A stretch of 64,000 nt of DNA, taken from NCBI RefSeq assembly GCF_034497705.1, contig NZ_JAXRUV010000008.1, forward strand, positions 62,001-126,000. Reading direction: 5' to 3'. Positions 17,625 through 26,779 of this stretch are shown here, in pieces. Under the pieces are notes generated by a model, which saw only the letters and a list, made by a program, of their open reading frames with translations, made no database searches and was not told the DNA's origin. Numbering within the stretch: position 1 is the stretch's first letter; each line of letters starts with the position of its first letter. The translations under genes and the position numbers were made by a program. Source of the stretch: Marinococcus luteus_A. Its GTDB lineage: Bacteria; Bacillota; Bacilli; Bacillales; Marinococcaceae.

Positions 17625-18560
17625 TTACGCGTTGTCTTCATTTTGTTTCTTTTTAATCGGATATGCTCTCCATTTGGAAAGGTCAATTTCCTCTTTTTTC
17701 AGCAGACGGTGCGGAAAAACAAACGTCCATGGCCGGCTTGAGAACGGCTGCACGGCAAAATCGTCGAGCTTAAATCCGCCCCGGGCAATGACTTCTTCGT
17801 GCGCATCCTCCACCTGCAGTGGCACGTTGTCGAGCTTGAGCTCATTGTTGCCTCCGTTGCGGATGAGAAGCGTTACATGCAGGTCACCGTTTTCCGACTG
17901 GACGGCACGCATGCCCATGAAGTTGACCTCACCGGGACGCGGCGGCTTCATGTCACGGATCATGTCCTTCAGCTTGTCCACCTGCTGGCCGCTGAGCGCA
18001 CTTTTCCAGCTGTCAGCAAGATCAAGATGGTGTTCGCGCTTTGGTTTTTCCACGTGAAAGCCGATTTTCCATCCGTCTTTAGGAAGTTCCTGCTGAAGCT
18101 GTTCCTTAGGAGCGAAATAAAAGTTCCATGGCCGGGCACTTCTTGGCGGAATGTCGCCGACACCGCTTAAATCCACTTTCTTTTTCGCGATTACCTGGTT
18201 GTCATTACTCATTAGAAGCACCGTGGACTGCTTTAAACGGATAGTTTTTTCTGCGCCGTTGCGGATAAAGGCGGTAACAAGCATCAATCCGTTTTCATCC
18301 CGCTGTGCGCTGATGCCCGAAAGCGCAACCTGTCCGGGCTTAAGAGGAGGAGCTTCGCCGTTTAAAAAGCGCAGGTAATATTCATCCTCTTCCGGAATTT
18401 CGGCGTCCGGATGCAGACTGAGGGTCGTTTCTACGGTCCGTCCGCTATCATCATGTGCTTCGTCTATGGTTTCCTCATCAGCCGGGGTTTGGTCTGTCAG
18501 TTCGTCTGGTTTAACAGCGTCACCCTGGGACGATTGCTTTTTTTTACCGAATAAAGCCAT
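17625..18560 (-). CDS. slaP: Accessory Sec system S-layer assembly protein (SlaP-like)
   Basis: The 311-residue product has an acidic N-terminal tail and two copies of one domain. Copy 1 spans about residues 45-165 and copy 2 about 195-305. Each has a GLMLVTAFIRNGAEKTIRL or GDLHVTLLIRNGGNNELKL strand and a closing RPWNFYF or RPWTFVF. This duplicated SLAP domain is the hallmark of SlaP, which works with SecA2 in S-layer export in Bacillus anthracis-type systems. No signal peptide is present, so it acts in the cytoplasm. AAGGGTGA precedes the ATG. No secA2 or S-layer gene lies in the window. Confidence 0.78.
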   Translation of the reverse strand: MALFGKKKQSSQGDAVKPDELTDQTPADEETIDEAHDDSGRTVETTLSLHPDAEIPEEDEYYLRFLNGEAPPLKPGQVALSGISAQRDENGLMLVTAFIRNGAEKTIRLKQSTVLLMSNDNQVIAKKKVDLSGVGDIPPRSARPWNFYFAPKEQLQQELPKDGWKIGFHVEKPKREHHLDLADSWKSALSGQQVDKLKDMIRDMKPPRPGEVNFMGMRAVQSENGDLHVTLLIRNGGNNELKLDNVPLQVEDAHEEVIARGGFKLDDFAVQPFSSRPWTFVFPHRLLKKEEIDLSKWRAYPIKKKQNEDNA

Positions 18561-18780
18561 ACTTTTTCACCCTTTTATAAATGTCATAGTTATAAAGTTT
18601 GTTGTATAAATGTACTGGCGTTAAAGATAGTCTGTACGTCCTTATAGTATATCATTCTGCCGAAGGACTTTTAAGGGGGATCTCCAAATGCAAGTTAATA
18701 TTCCCGCAGGCCTTTTTCCTGTACAATTAATATATACGAGTAAAACAAACAATAAATGAGCAAATAGAGGAGTTATGCAC

Positions 18781-19899
18781 ATGAAAAGTCTGGTTGGTAC
18801 GGCGGTGTTATTGGCTCTGTTGGCAGCGTTCGTAGTTTACAGCCCGGCGGATTCTCCCTGGAGCGGTGTTAAAGACCGTCTCGAGGAAGCAGGGGGCACG
18901 ACATACGAGGGGACGGAAACGCAGGGCGAACGAATGGCCCTGTTTTTATCCAATCTGCTCGGGGAAAACCTGCAGGCGGATGAAACGAGCGGAGGGGCTC
19001 CAGAGGCTGGCACTGTGGAAACGGAAGTGCCCGAAGGAACAGGAGACTGGGAGGTTGCAGGCGTGAGTCTTGGAGACAGTCTTGAAGAAGTAGAAACGGC
19101 ACGCGGTGAAGCGAAAGACGTGCAGGCCGGCAGCTATTCGTTCGACTGGCATATTTATTACGACGACGATTATGAGCAGTATGCCCAGTACGGGATTGAG
19201 GATGGACGCGTGGTGGCGCTTTATTCCAACCAGCAGACGTGGCAGGACGATGAAGGAAACGGCTGGGGCACCGGGCGCAATGTTATCCAGGATACGTACG
19301 GGGAATCCATGGAGACGGTGACCCGCGGAAACGTCCGAACGGAAACAGATGAACAGCAGCAGGGCGTCTACGAGGTGCAGGAAGGCTTTGCGACCTTTTT
19401 CTATGACGTCCATGAGGAAAACAGGGTGAACGCTCTGCTGCTGGTAGATAAAGAGGTGGAAAGGAACTCGTCGTTCTATACCGAAGAGTCCGAAGAAGCG
19501 CGGGATTCGTATGAACGGCTCGTATGGCACTTGACTAACGCCCAGCGTGTACAGCTCGGCCGGGACACGCTCGTCTACAATGAGCCGGTGGCAGCTGTTG
19601 CAAGAGCGCACAGTGAAAACATGGCTGAAAATCAGTTTTTCGATCATGTGAATCCGGAAGGCCAGTCGCCGTTTGACCGCCTCGAAAGTGATGGCATCCG
19701 CTACGTACAGGCTGCTGAAAATATCGCCTCCGGCCAACGGGCGCCGCTGTATGCCACAGCCGGATGGATGAATTCGTATGAAGGGCACCGCGAAGCGATG
19801 CTTGGCAATTACGACGGTCTCGGTGTCGGCGTGGCATTCGACGACGAAAACCGGCCGTTTTATACGCAGAATTTTGTTAGTCCAAGCAGGGAGAGATAG
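18781..19899 (+). CDS. Secreted/anchored CAP-domain (SCP/PR-1-like) protein with CAP-associated domain
   Basis: The 372-residue protein has an N-terminal hydrophobic signal anchor (residues 3-22), an acidic linker, a CAP-associated N-terminal domain (about 85-220: VSLGDSLEEVETARGEAKDV, YGIEDGRVVALYSNQQTW) and a C-terminal CAP domain (about 240-365) with LTNAQRVQLGRDTLVYNEPVAAVARAHSENMAENQFFDH and AENIASG, YEGHREAMLGNYDGLGVG. This is the YkwD/YlbC-type arrangement. It probably acts in or near the cell wall; the biochemical role is unknown. ATG at 18781 fits the GAGGAG spacing better than the ATG six bases earlier. Confidence 0.85.
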   Translation: MKSLVGTAVLLALLAAFVVYSPADSPWSGVKDRLEEAGGTTYEGTETQGERMALFLSNLLGENLQADETSGGAPEAGTVETEVPEGTGDWEVAGVSLGDSLEEVETARGEAKDVQAGSYSFDWHIYYDDDYEQYAQYGIEDGRVVALYSNQQTWQDDEGNGWGTGRNVIQDTYGESMETVTRGNVRTETDEQQQGVYEVQEGFATFFYDVHEENRVNALLLVDKEVERNSSFYTEESEEARDSYERLVWHLTNAQRVQLGRDTLVYNEPVAAVARAHSENMAENQFFDHVNPEGQSPFDRLESDGIRYVQAAENIASGQRAPLYATAGWMNSYEGHREAMLGNYDGLGVGVAFDDENRPFYTQNFVSPSRER

Positions 19900-19903
19900 A
19901 TAG

Positions 19904-20782
19904 ATGCCGGCAAATATAGTGGTTGTTGGAAGTATTAACATGGATCTGGTCACCACAGCGGAACGTATGCCTTCCCGGGGAGAAACAATCCTCGGGGAAG
20001 GCTTTCATACATATTTTGGCGGGAAAGGGGCCAATCAGGCAGTGGCCGCTGCCCGCCTCGGCGCCCAGGTGTCGATGGTCGGAGCGGTTGGAAGCGATGC
20101 ATTCGGCACAGAATATTTGGAGCATTTGCGAACCGAGGGCATCAATACAGAGCACGTCCGCACGCGCACGGACCTTTCGAGCGGTGTGGCTGTAATTATT
20201 GTATCTGAAGGAGACAATTGCATTATTGTGACCCCGGGGGCAAACGCTACGGTCAGTCCTGATGATATCGAAGAAAGCCGGTCGCTCCTGAGAGAGGCTG
20301 ACGCAGTGCTCGTACAGCTTGAAATCCCAGTGCCGGCGGTGGAGAGGGTGCTTCAAACCGCTGAGGAGGAGCAGACCCCGGTTATTTTAAACCCAGCGCC
20401 AATGCAGCCGCTGTCCCCGGCGTATTGGGGTAAAGCCTCCTATCTGACACCAAACGAGCGGGAGTTTGAACAACTGAGGGAGACGTACCCGACGATTGCC
20501 GACCACCTTGAAAATGTAGTGATCACGAAGGGGGCGGAGGGAGCATCAATTATCCGGGCAGATGGCAGCGAGGCCGTTATTCCGGTGCGGACGGCGGACG
20601 TGCGGGACACCACAGGGGCAGGTGATACCTTTAATGGAGCGTTTGCGACAGCAGTGGCAGAAGGGATGCCGCTTGAAGAGGCCTGCCGGTTTGCCAATGC
20701 CGCCTCGGCGCTTTCTGTCGAAAAGGAAGGAGCACAGACCGGCATGCCGGTGCGCTCGCAGGTCGAAAATCGGGACCTTTAA
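19904..20782 (+). CDS. rbsK: Ribokinase (PfkB family)
   Basis: The 292-residue enzyme phosphorylates ribose at O-5 with ATP. PfkB signatures are VVVGSINMDLV at the N terminus, the first PfkB motif GGKGANQAVAAARLGAQVSMVGAVG, and the second motif DTTGAGDTFNGAFATAVAEG with the catalytic Asp. The length is normal. It starts 4 bases after the CAP gene and so is probably co-transcribed with it, an odd partner; no ribose transporter or rbsD is nearby. Confidence 0.9.
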   Translation: MPANIVVVGSINMDLVTTAERMPSRGETILGEGFHTYFGGKGANQAVAAARLGAQVSMVGAVGSDAFGTEYLEHLRTEGINTEHVRTRTDLSSGVAVIIVSEGDNCIIVTPGANATVSPDDIEESRSLLREADAVLVQLEIPVPAVERVLQTAEEEQTPVILNPAPMQPLSPAYWGKASYLTPNEREFEQLRETYPTIADHLENVVITKGAEGASIIRADGSEAVIPVRTADVRDTTGAGDTFNGAFATAVAEGMPLEEACRFANAASALSVEKEGAQTGMPVRSQVENRDL

Positions 20783-20917
20783 TATGTATGCAGAAGTGAA
20801 TGTAGAATAACTGGTAAAATATGATACAATAAAATTTGGCAATAACGCTTAAACAATAAGCGGTCATTCACGCGTATAATAGAACGAAAATACATAAATT
20901 AAAGGTTGGGGAGATGT

Positions 20918-22219
20918 ATGAAGCTAACAGTAGTAGGCACCGGCTATGTAGGTCTTGTATCAGGAACAAGCTTTGCAGAGCTTGGCAATGACGTAATCTG
21001 TGTGGATAAAATTCCGGAGAAGGTGGACCGGCTGAACAATGGGGAAATCCCGATTTATGAGCCGGGGCTCAAAGAACTTGTGGACTCAAACCGGGCAGCG
21101 GGACGACTGCAGTTTACGACAGAGCTGAAGCCTGCCGTACAGGCATCAGACGTGGTGGTTATTGCTGTCGGGACGCCGGAGTCGGAAACGGGGGCTGCCA
21201 ACATGTCCTACGTGTACGGCGTGGCGGACGAAATCGGGGAAGCGGTAAATGATGATAAATTCCGCGTCGTGGTGAATAAATCGACGGTACCGGTAGGGAC
21301 TGCAGACCGCGTGCGCAGACTGATTGCGGACAAAAATCCGGAGGCACAGATCGAAGTATGCTCGGTGCCGGAATTTCTCCGGGAAGGATCAGCTGTGAAG
21401 GATACATTCAATCCTGACCGTGTCATTATCGGTACAAATTCCGACAAAGCAGCGGGCATTTTAACAGAGCTGCACCAGCCGCTTACAGACAACATCGTCG
21501 TGACGGATCCGCGCAGCTCCGAAATGATTAAATACGCCTCCAACGCCTTTCTTGCCACGAAGATCTCTTTTGTGAATGAAGTGGCGAACATCTGCGATTA
21601 CTACGGGGCAGATATCAATGCGGTTACACGCGGGATGGGAATGGACAACCGGATCGGTCCGAAGTTTTTGAACGCGGGGATCGGATACGGGGGCTCCTGC
21701 TTCCCGAAAGACGTCAAAGCGATCAAGCACCTGGCAGAGGTGAAAGGATATTATCCGCAGCTGCTGCAGGCCGTCAATGACGTGAACGAAAAGCAGAGCC
21801 TGCGCATGGTGGACCACCTGAATGTGATTTTTAACGAAGACATCCGCAATATTACGGTGGCGCTTCTCGGACTGGCGTTCAAGCCGAACACAGACGATAT
21901 GCGGGAAGCTCCGTCGCTGAAAATCATCCGTTCGCTCCAGGAATACGGTGTGAAGGTGCGTGCCTTTGACCCGGTAGCAGAAGACAATGCCAAGCAGCTG
22001 CTCGAGGGAGACATCTACTTCGCAGAAAGCGCGCTGGATGCCTGCGAAGGTGCAGACGCGGCTATGCTTGTGACAGAGTGGGAAGAATGCCTGCAGGTCA
22101 CGCCGGAGAAATTAAAAAGCATCATGAACAAGCCAGTCATGATTGACGGCAGAAATGCATTTGAAGCCAGGGAATTTAAAGAAGCCGGCTTTATTTATCA
22201 CGGCATCGGCCGAAAATAG
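20918..22219 (+). CDS. ugd: UDP-glucose 6-dehydrogenase
   Basis: The 433-residue enzyme oxidises UDP-glucose to UDP-glucuronate with two NAD. It shows the Rossmann motif VVGTGYVGLVSG (residues 5-16), STVPVGTADRVR, PEFLREGSAVKD and the catalytic Cys261 in GYGGSCFPKD. ATG 20918 follows GGGGAG; an upstream in-frame ATG is not preceded by a ribosome site. The product supports teichuronic acid or acidic exopolysaccharide. A TATAAT-like -10 lies at about 20875. Confidence 0.94.
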   Translation: MKLTVVGTGYVGLVSGTSFAELGNDVICVDKIPEKVDRLNNGEIPIYEPGLKELVDSNRAAGRLQFTTELKPAVQASDVVVIAVGTPESETGAANMSYVYGVADEIGEAVNDDKFRVVVNKSTVPVGTADRVRRLIADKNPEAQIEVCSVPEFLREGSAVKDTFNPDRVIIGTNSDKAAGILTELHQPLTDNIVVTDPRSSEMIKYASNAFLATKISFVNEVANICDYYGADINAVTRGMGMDNRIGPKFLNAGIGYGGSCFPKDVKAIKHLAEVKGYYPQLLQAVNDVNEKQSLRMVDHLNVIFNEDIRNITVALLGLAFKPNTDDMREAPSLKIIRSLQEYGVKVRAFDPVAEDNAKQLLEGDIYFAESALDACEGADAAMLVTEWEECLQVTPEKLKSIMNKPVMIDGRNAFEAREFKEAGFIYHGIGRK

Positions 22220-22225
22220 TTATAG

Positions 22226-22266
22226 AAAAGCCCGAAAGGAGAAGATGCTCCTTCCGGGCTTTTTTG
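22226..22266. terminator. Bidirectional terminator between ugd and the LCP gene
   Basis: The long stem AAAAGCCCG-AAGGAG / CTCCTT-CGGGCTTTT has T-rich ends in both directions and lies between convergent stop codons. Confidence 0.88.
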
Positions 22267-22283
22267 TGCTGAAAAATGTTTGT

Positions 22284-23624
22284 TTAAGGTGTTGTTTCCT
22301 CGTAGCTTTCCTCTTCGGCTGGCGCTTCTTCGTACGACTCCTCTTCCGCCGGCGCTTCTTCTTCTGTAGCCGGCTCTTCGTAGGATTCATCAGCCGGTGC
22401 TTCTTCTTCTGTGGCCGGCTCTTCGTAGGATTCATCAGCCGGCGCTTCTTCTTCTGTGGCCGGCTCCTCGTAGGATTCATCAGCCGGTGCTTCTTCTTCG
22501 GTTGGCGCTTCTTCGTAGGATTCTTCAGCTGGCGCCTCTTCTTCCGTGGCCGGCTCCTCGTAGGATTCATCAGCCGGCGCTTCTTCTTCTGTGGCCGGCT
22601 CTTCGTAGGATTCATCAGCGGGAGCTTCATTATTAGCCTGCGTCCCCGGTAGGGCGAGCGGTTCCTCTGAAGCCGGGAGGTCCAGCTGCTTACGCAGGTT
22701 ATTGGACGTTTCGAGAGTCGCCTCTGGATTAAGCTGGTAGTAATAAATGCCGTTGATCGTCGTGTCTGACCCCTGCAGCTGGCTGGAATCAATTTCGTTT
22801 AGGGAATCGGCGTACTGCTGCAGAGCGATCATGTTGCCGAACGTGAAGTTGGTGCTGACATTTTCACTGACGCTGTCAAATACATCATCGTAGTTGTCGA
22901 TGGACTCGATAGAACCGGCTTTTTTGATCAGGCTTTCAAGTACTTCCTGCTGACGTTCGCCGCGTCCAAGATCGCCCCGTGGGTCTTCTTTTCTCATCCG
23001 CACGTATTTCAGCGCTTCTTCACCGTTCAGTGTTGCCGGGCCTTCTTCAAACTCTGTTCCTTCCTCCGAGAAATCAAACGGCACATCGACGTCGACGCCG
23101 TCAAGATCATTGATAATGTCAGTAAAAGCCGCGAAATCTGATTTCACGTAATAATCAATTGGGATGTTCAGGGTGTTTTCAACAGTCTGAACCGCTAAAT
23201 CCGTTCCACCGTAAGCATTGGCGTGCGCGATTTTGTTTTCGCCATTTCCTTCAATGTTTACGAGTGAATCTCTCGGAATACTCACAAGCTTCACTTTTTT
23301 GGAATCCTTATTAAATGTACCGACGACCATCGCATCAGACCGTCCGTCCATGGAGCCATCTTCACGGTCATCCACTCCAAGGAATAAAACCGAGAAGCTG
23401 TCCTCCGAAGGATCAACGGCCTGGTCGCGGAGATCCGATTTTTCACCGCGTTCGAGTTCTTCCTCTGTGTCAGCAGACACGCTGTTCAACTGCTGGAGGA
23501 AGTAGGCGGAAGCGCCGCCTGCAAGCAGCAGAAAAAGCAAAGCAACGATGGCTGTGGTTTTCCAGATGAAGGCTTTCTTTCTTCGTTGACGAAGGTTTCT
23601 CCGTTGAGACGTTGAGCTTGGCAT
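22284..23624 (-). CDS. LytR-CpsA-Psr (LCP) family cell-wall ligase with acidic repeat tail
   Basis: The 446-residue protein has a basic N-terminus, one transmembrane helix (about 22-45) and an extracellular LCP domain (about 75-310: SVLFLGVDDREDGSMDGRSDAM, SIPRDSLVNI, KIAHANAYGG, LNGEEALKYVRMRKEDPRGDLGRGERQQ). The Asp and Arg residues that bind polyprenyl pyrophosphate are present. LCP proteins attach teichoic or teichuronic acids to peptidoglycan. The last ~120 residues are repeats of a 15-residue Ala/Pro/Asp/Glu/Ser/Tyr unit, which is unusual. AAAGGAGAAG precedes the ATG. Confidence 0.92.
   Translation of the reverse strand: MPSSTSQRRNLRQRRKKAFIWKTTAIVALLFLLLAGGASAYFLQQLNSVSADTEEELERGEKSDLRDQAVDPSEDSFSVLFLGVDDREDGSMDGRSDAMVVGTFNKDSKKVKLVSIPRDSLVNIEGNGENKIAHANAYGGTDLAVQTVENTLNIPIDYYVKSDFAAFTDIINDLDGVDVDVPFDFSEEGTEFEEGPATLNGEEALKYVRMRKEDPRGDLGRGERQQEVLESLIKKAGSIESIDNYDDVFDSVSENVSTNFTFGNMIALQQYADSLNEIDSSQLQGSDTTINGIYYYQLNPEATLETSNNLRKQLDLPASEEPLALPGTQANNEAPADESYEEPATEEEAPADESYEEPATEEEAPAEESYEEAPTEEEAPADESYEEPATEEEAPADESYEEPATEEEAPADESYEEPATEEEAPAEEESYEEAPAEEESYEETTP
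22290..22632 (-). repeat. Tandem 45-bp coding repeat in the LCP gene tail
   Basis: About six near-identical 45-base units encode APADESYEEPATEEE with variants (APAEESYEEAPTEEE), followed by two shortened AEEESYEE units. The period keeps frame, so copy number can change without breaking the gene. The encoded tail is strongly acidic and tyrosine-bearing. Confidence 0.9.
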
Positions 23625-23869
23625 GTCGGCACTTCTCCTTTAGATTGTATAATGATCTTAGTATAGAAAACGGCAGAAAGCTTCTGCGGACAAGCTATTA
23701 TATAAAAATCAGCTGAAATGGGAGCATTTTGAAAAATATTGTATTCTTTCATTGTATCCGAGGCAGAAACGATAGTAAATAAAATAAACCTCTGGTACGA
23801 AAACTATTTCTGGGCCGGAAACGTATTTGACACGGAGCGCTTCGTATTACCGGGGAAATAAATGAAAGA

Positions 23870-24508
23870 CTACGAGGGTTCTTCGGTTTCCACGAAGGCC
23901 TGCTTCCCTTCCTCTATGACGGCCTGTCCGCTACTTATATTCACAAGCCACTCCCGGCACGTTTCCGTCTCTTCGGCAGGAGCGTAAAGATGAAGCTTCA
24001 CCTGCTCTTCGTAGTCAATGGCGTCAAGAATATAAGAGGACTTCCGGGCTTCGTGTTCCAGTTTGCCGAGCAGGCTGTAGTCGGCAGAGACTATGAGCTC
24101 CTGCATCAGTGTACGGCGCACGATGCCGATATGATTCAGTGCCTCGGAAACCGAGGAGCCGTAGGCGCGGATGAGTCCGCCGGCGCCAAGCTTTATTCCG
24201 CCGAAGTAGCGGGTGACAACGACGACAGTGTCTTTCAGCTCCCGTTTTTTCAGCACCTCGAGCATTGGTACTCCGGCAGTGCCGTTCGGCTCACCGTCAT
24301 CATTGGCCTTTTGAATATGGTCCTGCTCGCCGATCAGATAAGCCGAACAGTTGTGGGCGGCGTTCCAGTGCTCTTTTTTTATCTGCTCTATGAATGAATG
24401 AGCGGTTACTTCGTCCTCTGCGCGGGTAATATGGGTAATAAAGCGTGATTTATTTATGGTAAATTCATGATGTCCGCTCTGTTTAATGGTACGATATGAA
24501 GTAAGCAT
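23870..24508 (-). CDS. yvyE: YvyE/YigZ (IMPACT family) protein
   Basis: The 212-residue protein has the UPF0029/IMPACT N-terminal domain (SRFITHITRAEDEVTAHSFIEQIKKEHWNAAHNCSAYLIG, DDGEPNGTAGVPMLEVL, VVVTRYFGGIKLGAGGLIRAYG) and a short C-terminal alpha/beta domain. B. subtilis yvyE also lies divergent from degS, so the position is conserved. The family is linked to translation control and peptide handling, but the bacterial role is not settled. AGGAGGAATG precedes the ATG. Confidence 0.93.
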   Translation of the reverse strand: MLTSYRTIKQSGHHEFTINKSRFITHITRAEDEVTAHSFIEQIKKEHWNAAHNCSAYLIGEQDHIQKANDDGEPNGTAGVPMLEVLKKRELKDTVVVVTRYFGGIKLGAGGLIRAYGSSVSEALNHIGIVRRTLMQELIVSADYSLLGKLEHEARKSSYILDAIDYEEQVKLHLYAPAEETETCREWLVNISSGQAVIEEGKQAFVETEEPS

Positions 24509-24747
24509 ACGGTAACATTCCTCCTAGGTAATGTTATTACCGTATAATATGATTGTAATGGTTGCAATATTTTGGCCAGTATATAACAGGAAATGGGCGA
24601 AAACGAAACAAAATAAGAGGTAAATATGTAAATTTGTGATTTTTCATTACATAGCGGAATAGGTCCAAACGAATATGCTAAACTATTCATGAACCGTTCC
24701 AAACGGTATTGAAAATTCGCAGGCAAGTATAGAGGGTGATGGTAGCC

Positions 24748-25872
24748 TTGCGAAACGCAGCAGACTTAGATCAAATTATTGACCAAATGCTTCAGACAGT
24801 AGAGAAAAGCAAAGAAGAAATTTTTGAGATTAGTGAAACCTCCAGAAAAGAACTTCACACACTCCAAGAAGAGTTGAAGGAAATACAGGAACACATTTCT
24901 GAAACGATTGAACGCTCCGATCAGCTCGAGGTTGAAGCCAGGGTCGCAAGAAATCAGTTAGCAGAGGTAAGCAAACGGTTTCGGCAGTTCAGTGATGAAG
25001 AAGTGCAGAAGGTGTATGAAAAAGCCAACGAATCGCAGGTAAATCTCGCTGTGGTGCGCCAGGAGGAAAAACGCCTCCGCGACCGCAGGGACAATATCGA
25101 ACGCCGCCTGATTCAACTGGATGAAACCATTGAACGGGCTGAAACGCTTGTTTCCCAGGTAGGCATTGTGTATAACTTTCTTGCCGGTGATCTGCAGGAC
25201 GTCGGGGAGTTTGTTGAAAACGCCCGGGAAAAGCATGAGTTCGGCCTGCAGATCATTGAAGCGCAGGAGGACGAGCGCAAGCGGGTGGCTCGTGAAATTC
25301 ACGACGGCCCGGCACAGACGCTCGCGCACGTGCTGCTCCGCTCGGAGCTTGTTGAGAAAATCTCCCGTGAAAAAAGCGCGGAGGAAGCCATTCAAGAGTT
25401 CAGGGAGCTGCGTGTCCTGATCCGCTCGAGCCTCGGGGAAGTGCGCAGGATCATTTACGACCTGCGCCCGATGGCGATTGATGACCTTGGCCTCGTGCCG
25501 ACGCTGCAGAAGTATCTGCGCCACCTTGAAGACAACACGGGCATGGTGACAGAGTTTACCACAAAGGGGAAAGAAGCAAGAGTCGCCCCGAACCTTGAGA
25601 TCGGACTGTTCCGCATTGTACAGGAGGCAGCCCAGAATGCCTACAAGCACGCCAAACCGGACCTTCTTCGGGTACAGCTCGAACAGCGGCCGACGAGTAT
25701 TACGATTTTAATCAAGGATGACGGCAAAGGGTTCGACGTGCAAAAGGAACGGGACAAATCATTCGGCCTACTCGGCATGAGAGAGCGTGTGAACGCGCTG
25801 GGCGGGGAGCTGACGATTGATTCCGTGGTCGGCCAGGGTACGAGAGTGAAGGTGTTTGTGCCGGTTCATTAA
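24748..25872 (+). CDS. degS: Sensor histidine kinase DegS
   Basis: The 374-residue cytoplasmic kinase has no membrane helix. A long N-terminal coiled-coil sensor region (about 15-165) is followed by the HisKA_3 motif RKRVAREIHDGPAQTLAHV with the phospho-accepting His185, then an HATPase domain with DDGKGFD and SFGLLGMRERV. It phosphorylates DegU, encoded next. TTG 24748 is favoured because GAGGGTGAT lies 7 bases upstream; the GTG and ATG 9-12 bases earlier overlap that site. B. subtilis DegS is 385 residues. Confidence 0.94.
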   Translation: MRNAADLDQIIDQMLQTVEKSKEEIFEISETSRKELHTLQEELKEIQEHISETIERSDQLEVEARVARNQLAEVSKRFRQFSDEEVQKVYEKANESQVNLAVVRQEEKRLRDRRDNIERRLIQLDETIERAETLVSQVGIVYNFLAGDLQDVGEFVENAREKHEFGLQIIEAQEDERKRVAREIHDGPAQTLAHVLLRSELVEKISREKSAEEAIQEFRELRVLIRSSLGEVRRIIYDLRPMAIDDLGLVPTLQKYLRHLEDNTGMVTEFTTKGKEARVAPNLEIGLFRIVQEAAQNAYKHAKPDLLRVQLEQRPTSITILIKDDGKGFDVQKERDKSFGLLGMRERVNALGGELTIDSVVGQGTRVKVFVPVH

Positions 25873-25931
25873 AACAAAAGGCTGCATTAAATAACCAAAA
25901 GATAAGTGAAGCGAAGAAAGGATGAGAACGT

Positions 25932-26648
25932 ATGCAAGAACGTATCGATGAAAAAATCAAATTGCTGTTAATTGATGACCATCAGCTTTTCCGTGAAGGC
26001 GTTAAACGCATTCTGGATATGGAAGAAAACTTTGAGATTGTTGCAGAAGGCAGTGACGGAGAAGAAGCGTTTGCTCTTGTCAACGATTATCATCCGGACG
26101 TTGTGCTGATGGATATCAACATGCCGGGTGTTAACGGCGTCGAAGCAACCAAGACGCTGATCGAGCGCCACCCGGATTTGAAGGTTCTTATTTTGAGCAT
26201 TCACGACGATGAGTCGTACGTGACGCACGTACTAAAAACAGGAGCTTCCGGCTACCTGCTGAAGGAAATGGATGCCGATGCCCTGATTGAAGCAGTGAAG
26301 GTGGTCGGCTCCGGCGGCGCCTACATTCATCCTAAGGTAACGCAGAACCTGATTAACGAATACCGCCGGCTTGCCCATGAAGGCGACGATCACGGCACGG
26401 ACGATACCGAAATCGGCTACAAAGAGGTCGAGTATCGTAAGCCGCTCCATATTCTGACGCGCCGCGAATGCGAAGTGCTTCAGCTGATGACAGACGGCTA
26501 CAGCAACCGGATGATCGGTGAGTCGCTCTATATCAGTGAAAAAACGGTGAAAAACCACGTGAGTAACATCCTGCAGAAAATGAATGTGAATGACCGGACG
26601 CAGGCGGTTGTCGAATCCATCAAAAAGGGCTGGGTTAAAGTCCGCTAA
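25932..26648 (+). CDS. degU: Response regulator DegU
   Basis: The 238-residue two-domain regulator has a receiver (LLIDDHQLFREGVKRIL, phospho-acceptor Asp61 in LMDINMPG, and a KTGASGYLLKEMD switch segment) and a LuxR-type helix-turn-helix (LTRRECEVLQLMTDGYSNRMIGESLYISEKTVKNHVSNILQKM). Levels of DegU phosphate decide between motility, competence (by helping ComK), exoenzymes and biofilm in Bacillus. The ribosome site is AAAGGATGA. A terminator follows. Confidence 0.96.
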   Translation: MQERIDEKIKLLLIDDHQLFREGVKRILDMEENFEIVAEGSDGEEAFALVNDYHPDVVLMDINMPGVNGVEATKTLIERHPDLKVLILSIHDDESYVTHVLKTGASGYLLKEMDADALIEAVKVVGSGGAYIHPKVTQNLINEYRRLAHEGDDHGTDDTEIGYKEVEYRKPLHILTRRECEVLQLMTDGYSNRMIGESLYISEKTVKNHVSNILQKMNVNDRTQAVVESIKKGWVKVR

Positions 26649-26654
26649 ATAAGC

Positions 26655-26687
26655 AAAGGCTGCCGGTGTAATATCGGCAGCTTTTTT
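26655..26687 (+). terminator. Terminator of degS-degU
   Basis: The stem AAGGCTGCCG / CGGCAGCTTT with a 9-base loop and T run lies 7 bases after degU. Confidence 0.85.
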
Positions 26688-26779
26688 GCGCTTTGGCATT
26701 GACTTCCGGCGGGAAGTCCGTAAAATGAAAACGAACTCATACATGCCTGTTATAGACAGAACGAAAGGAGAGGGCCTGT

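Noticed and set aside
18946..19956. 336-residue minus-strand ORF
   Set aside because: It is antisense to the CAP-domain gene, which has clear domain motifs and start signals.
22290..22632. 45-base repeats considered as a CRISPR array
   Set aside because: The units are contiguous without spacers, keep frame and encode an acidic repeat in the LCP protein.
22220..22792. Arg/Lys-rich 190-residue ORF on the minus strand
   Set aside because: It is another frame of the LCP repeat tail and terminator, with low-complexity sequence and no ribosome site.
24958..25650. 230-residue minus-strand ORF
   Set aside because: It is antisense to degS.
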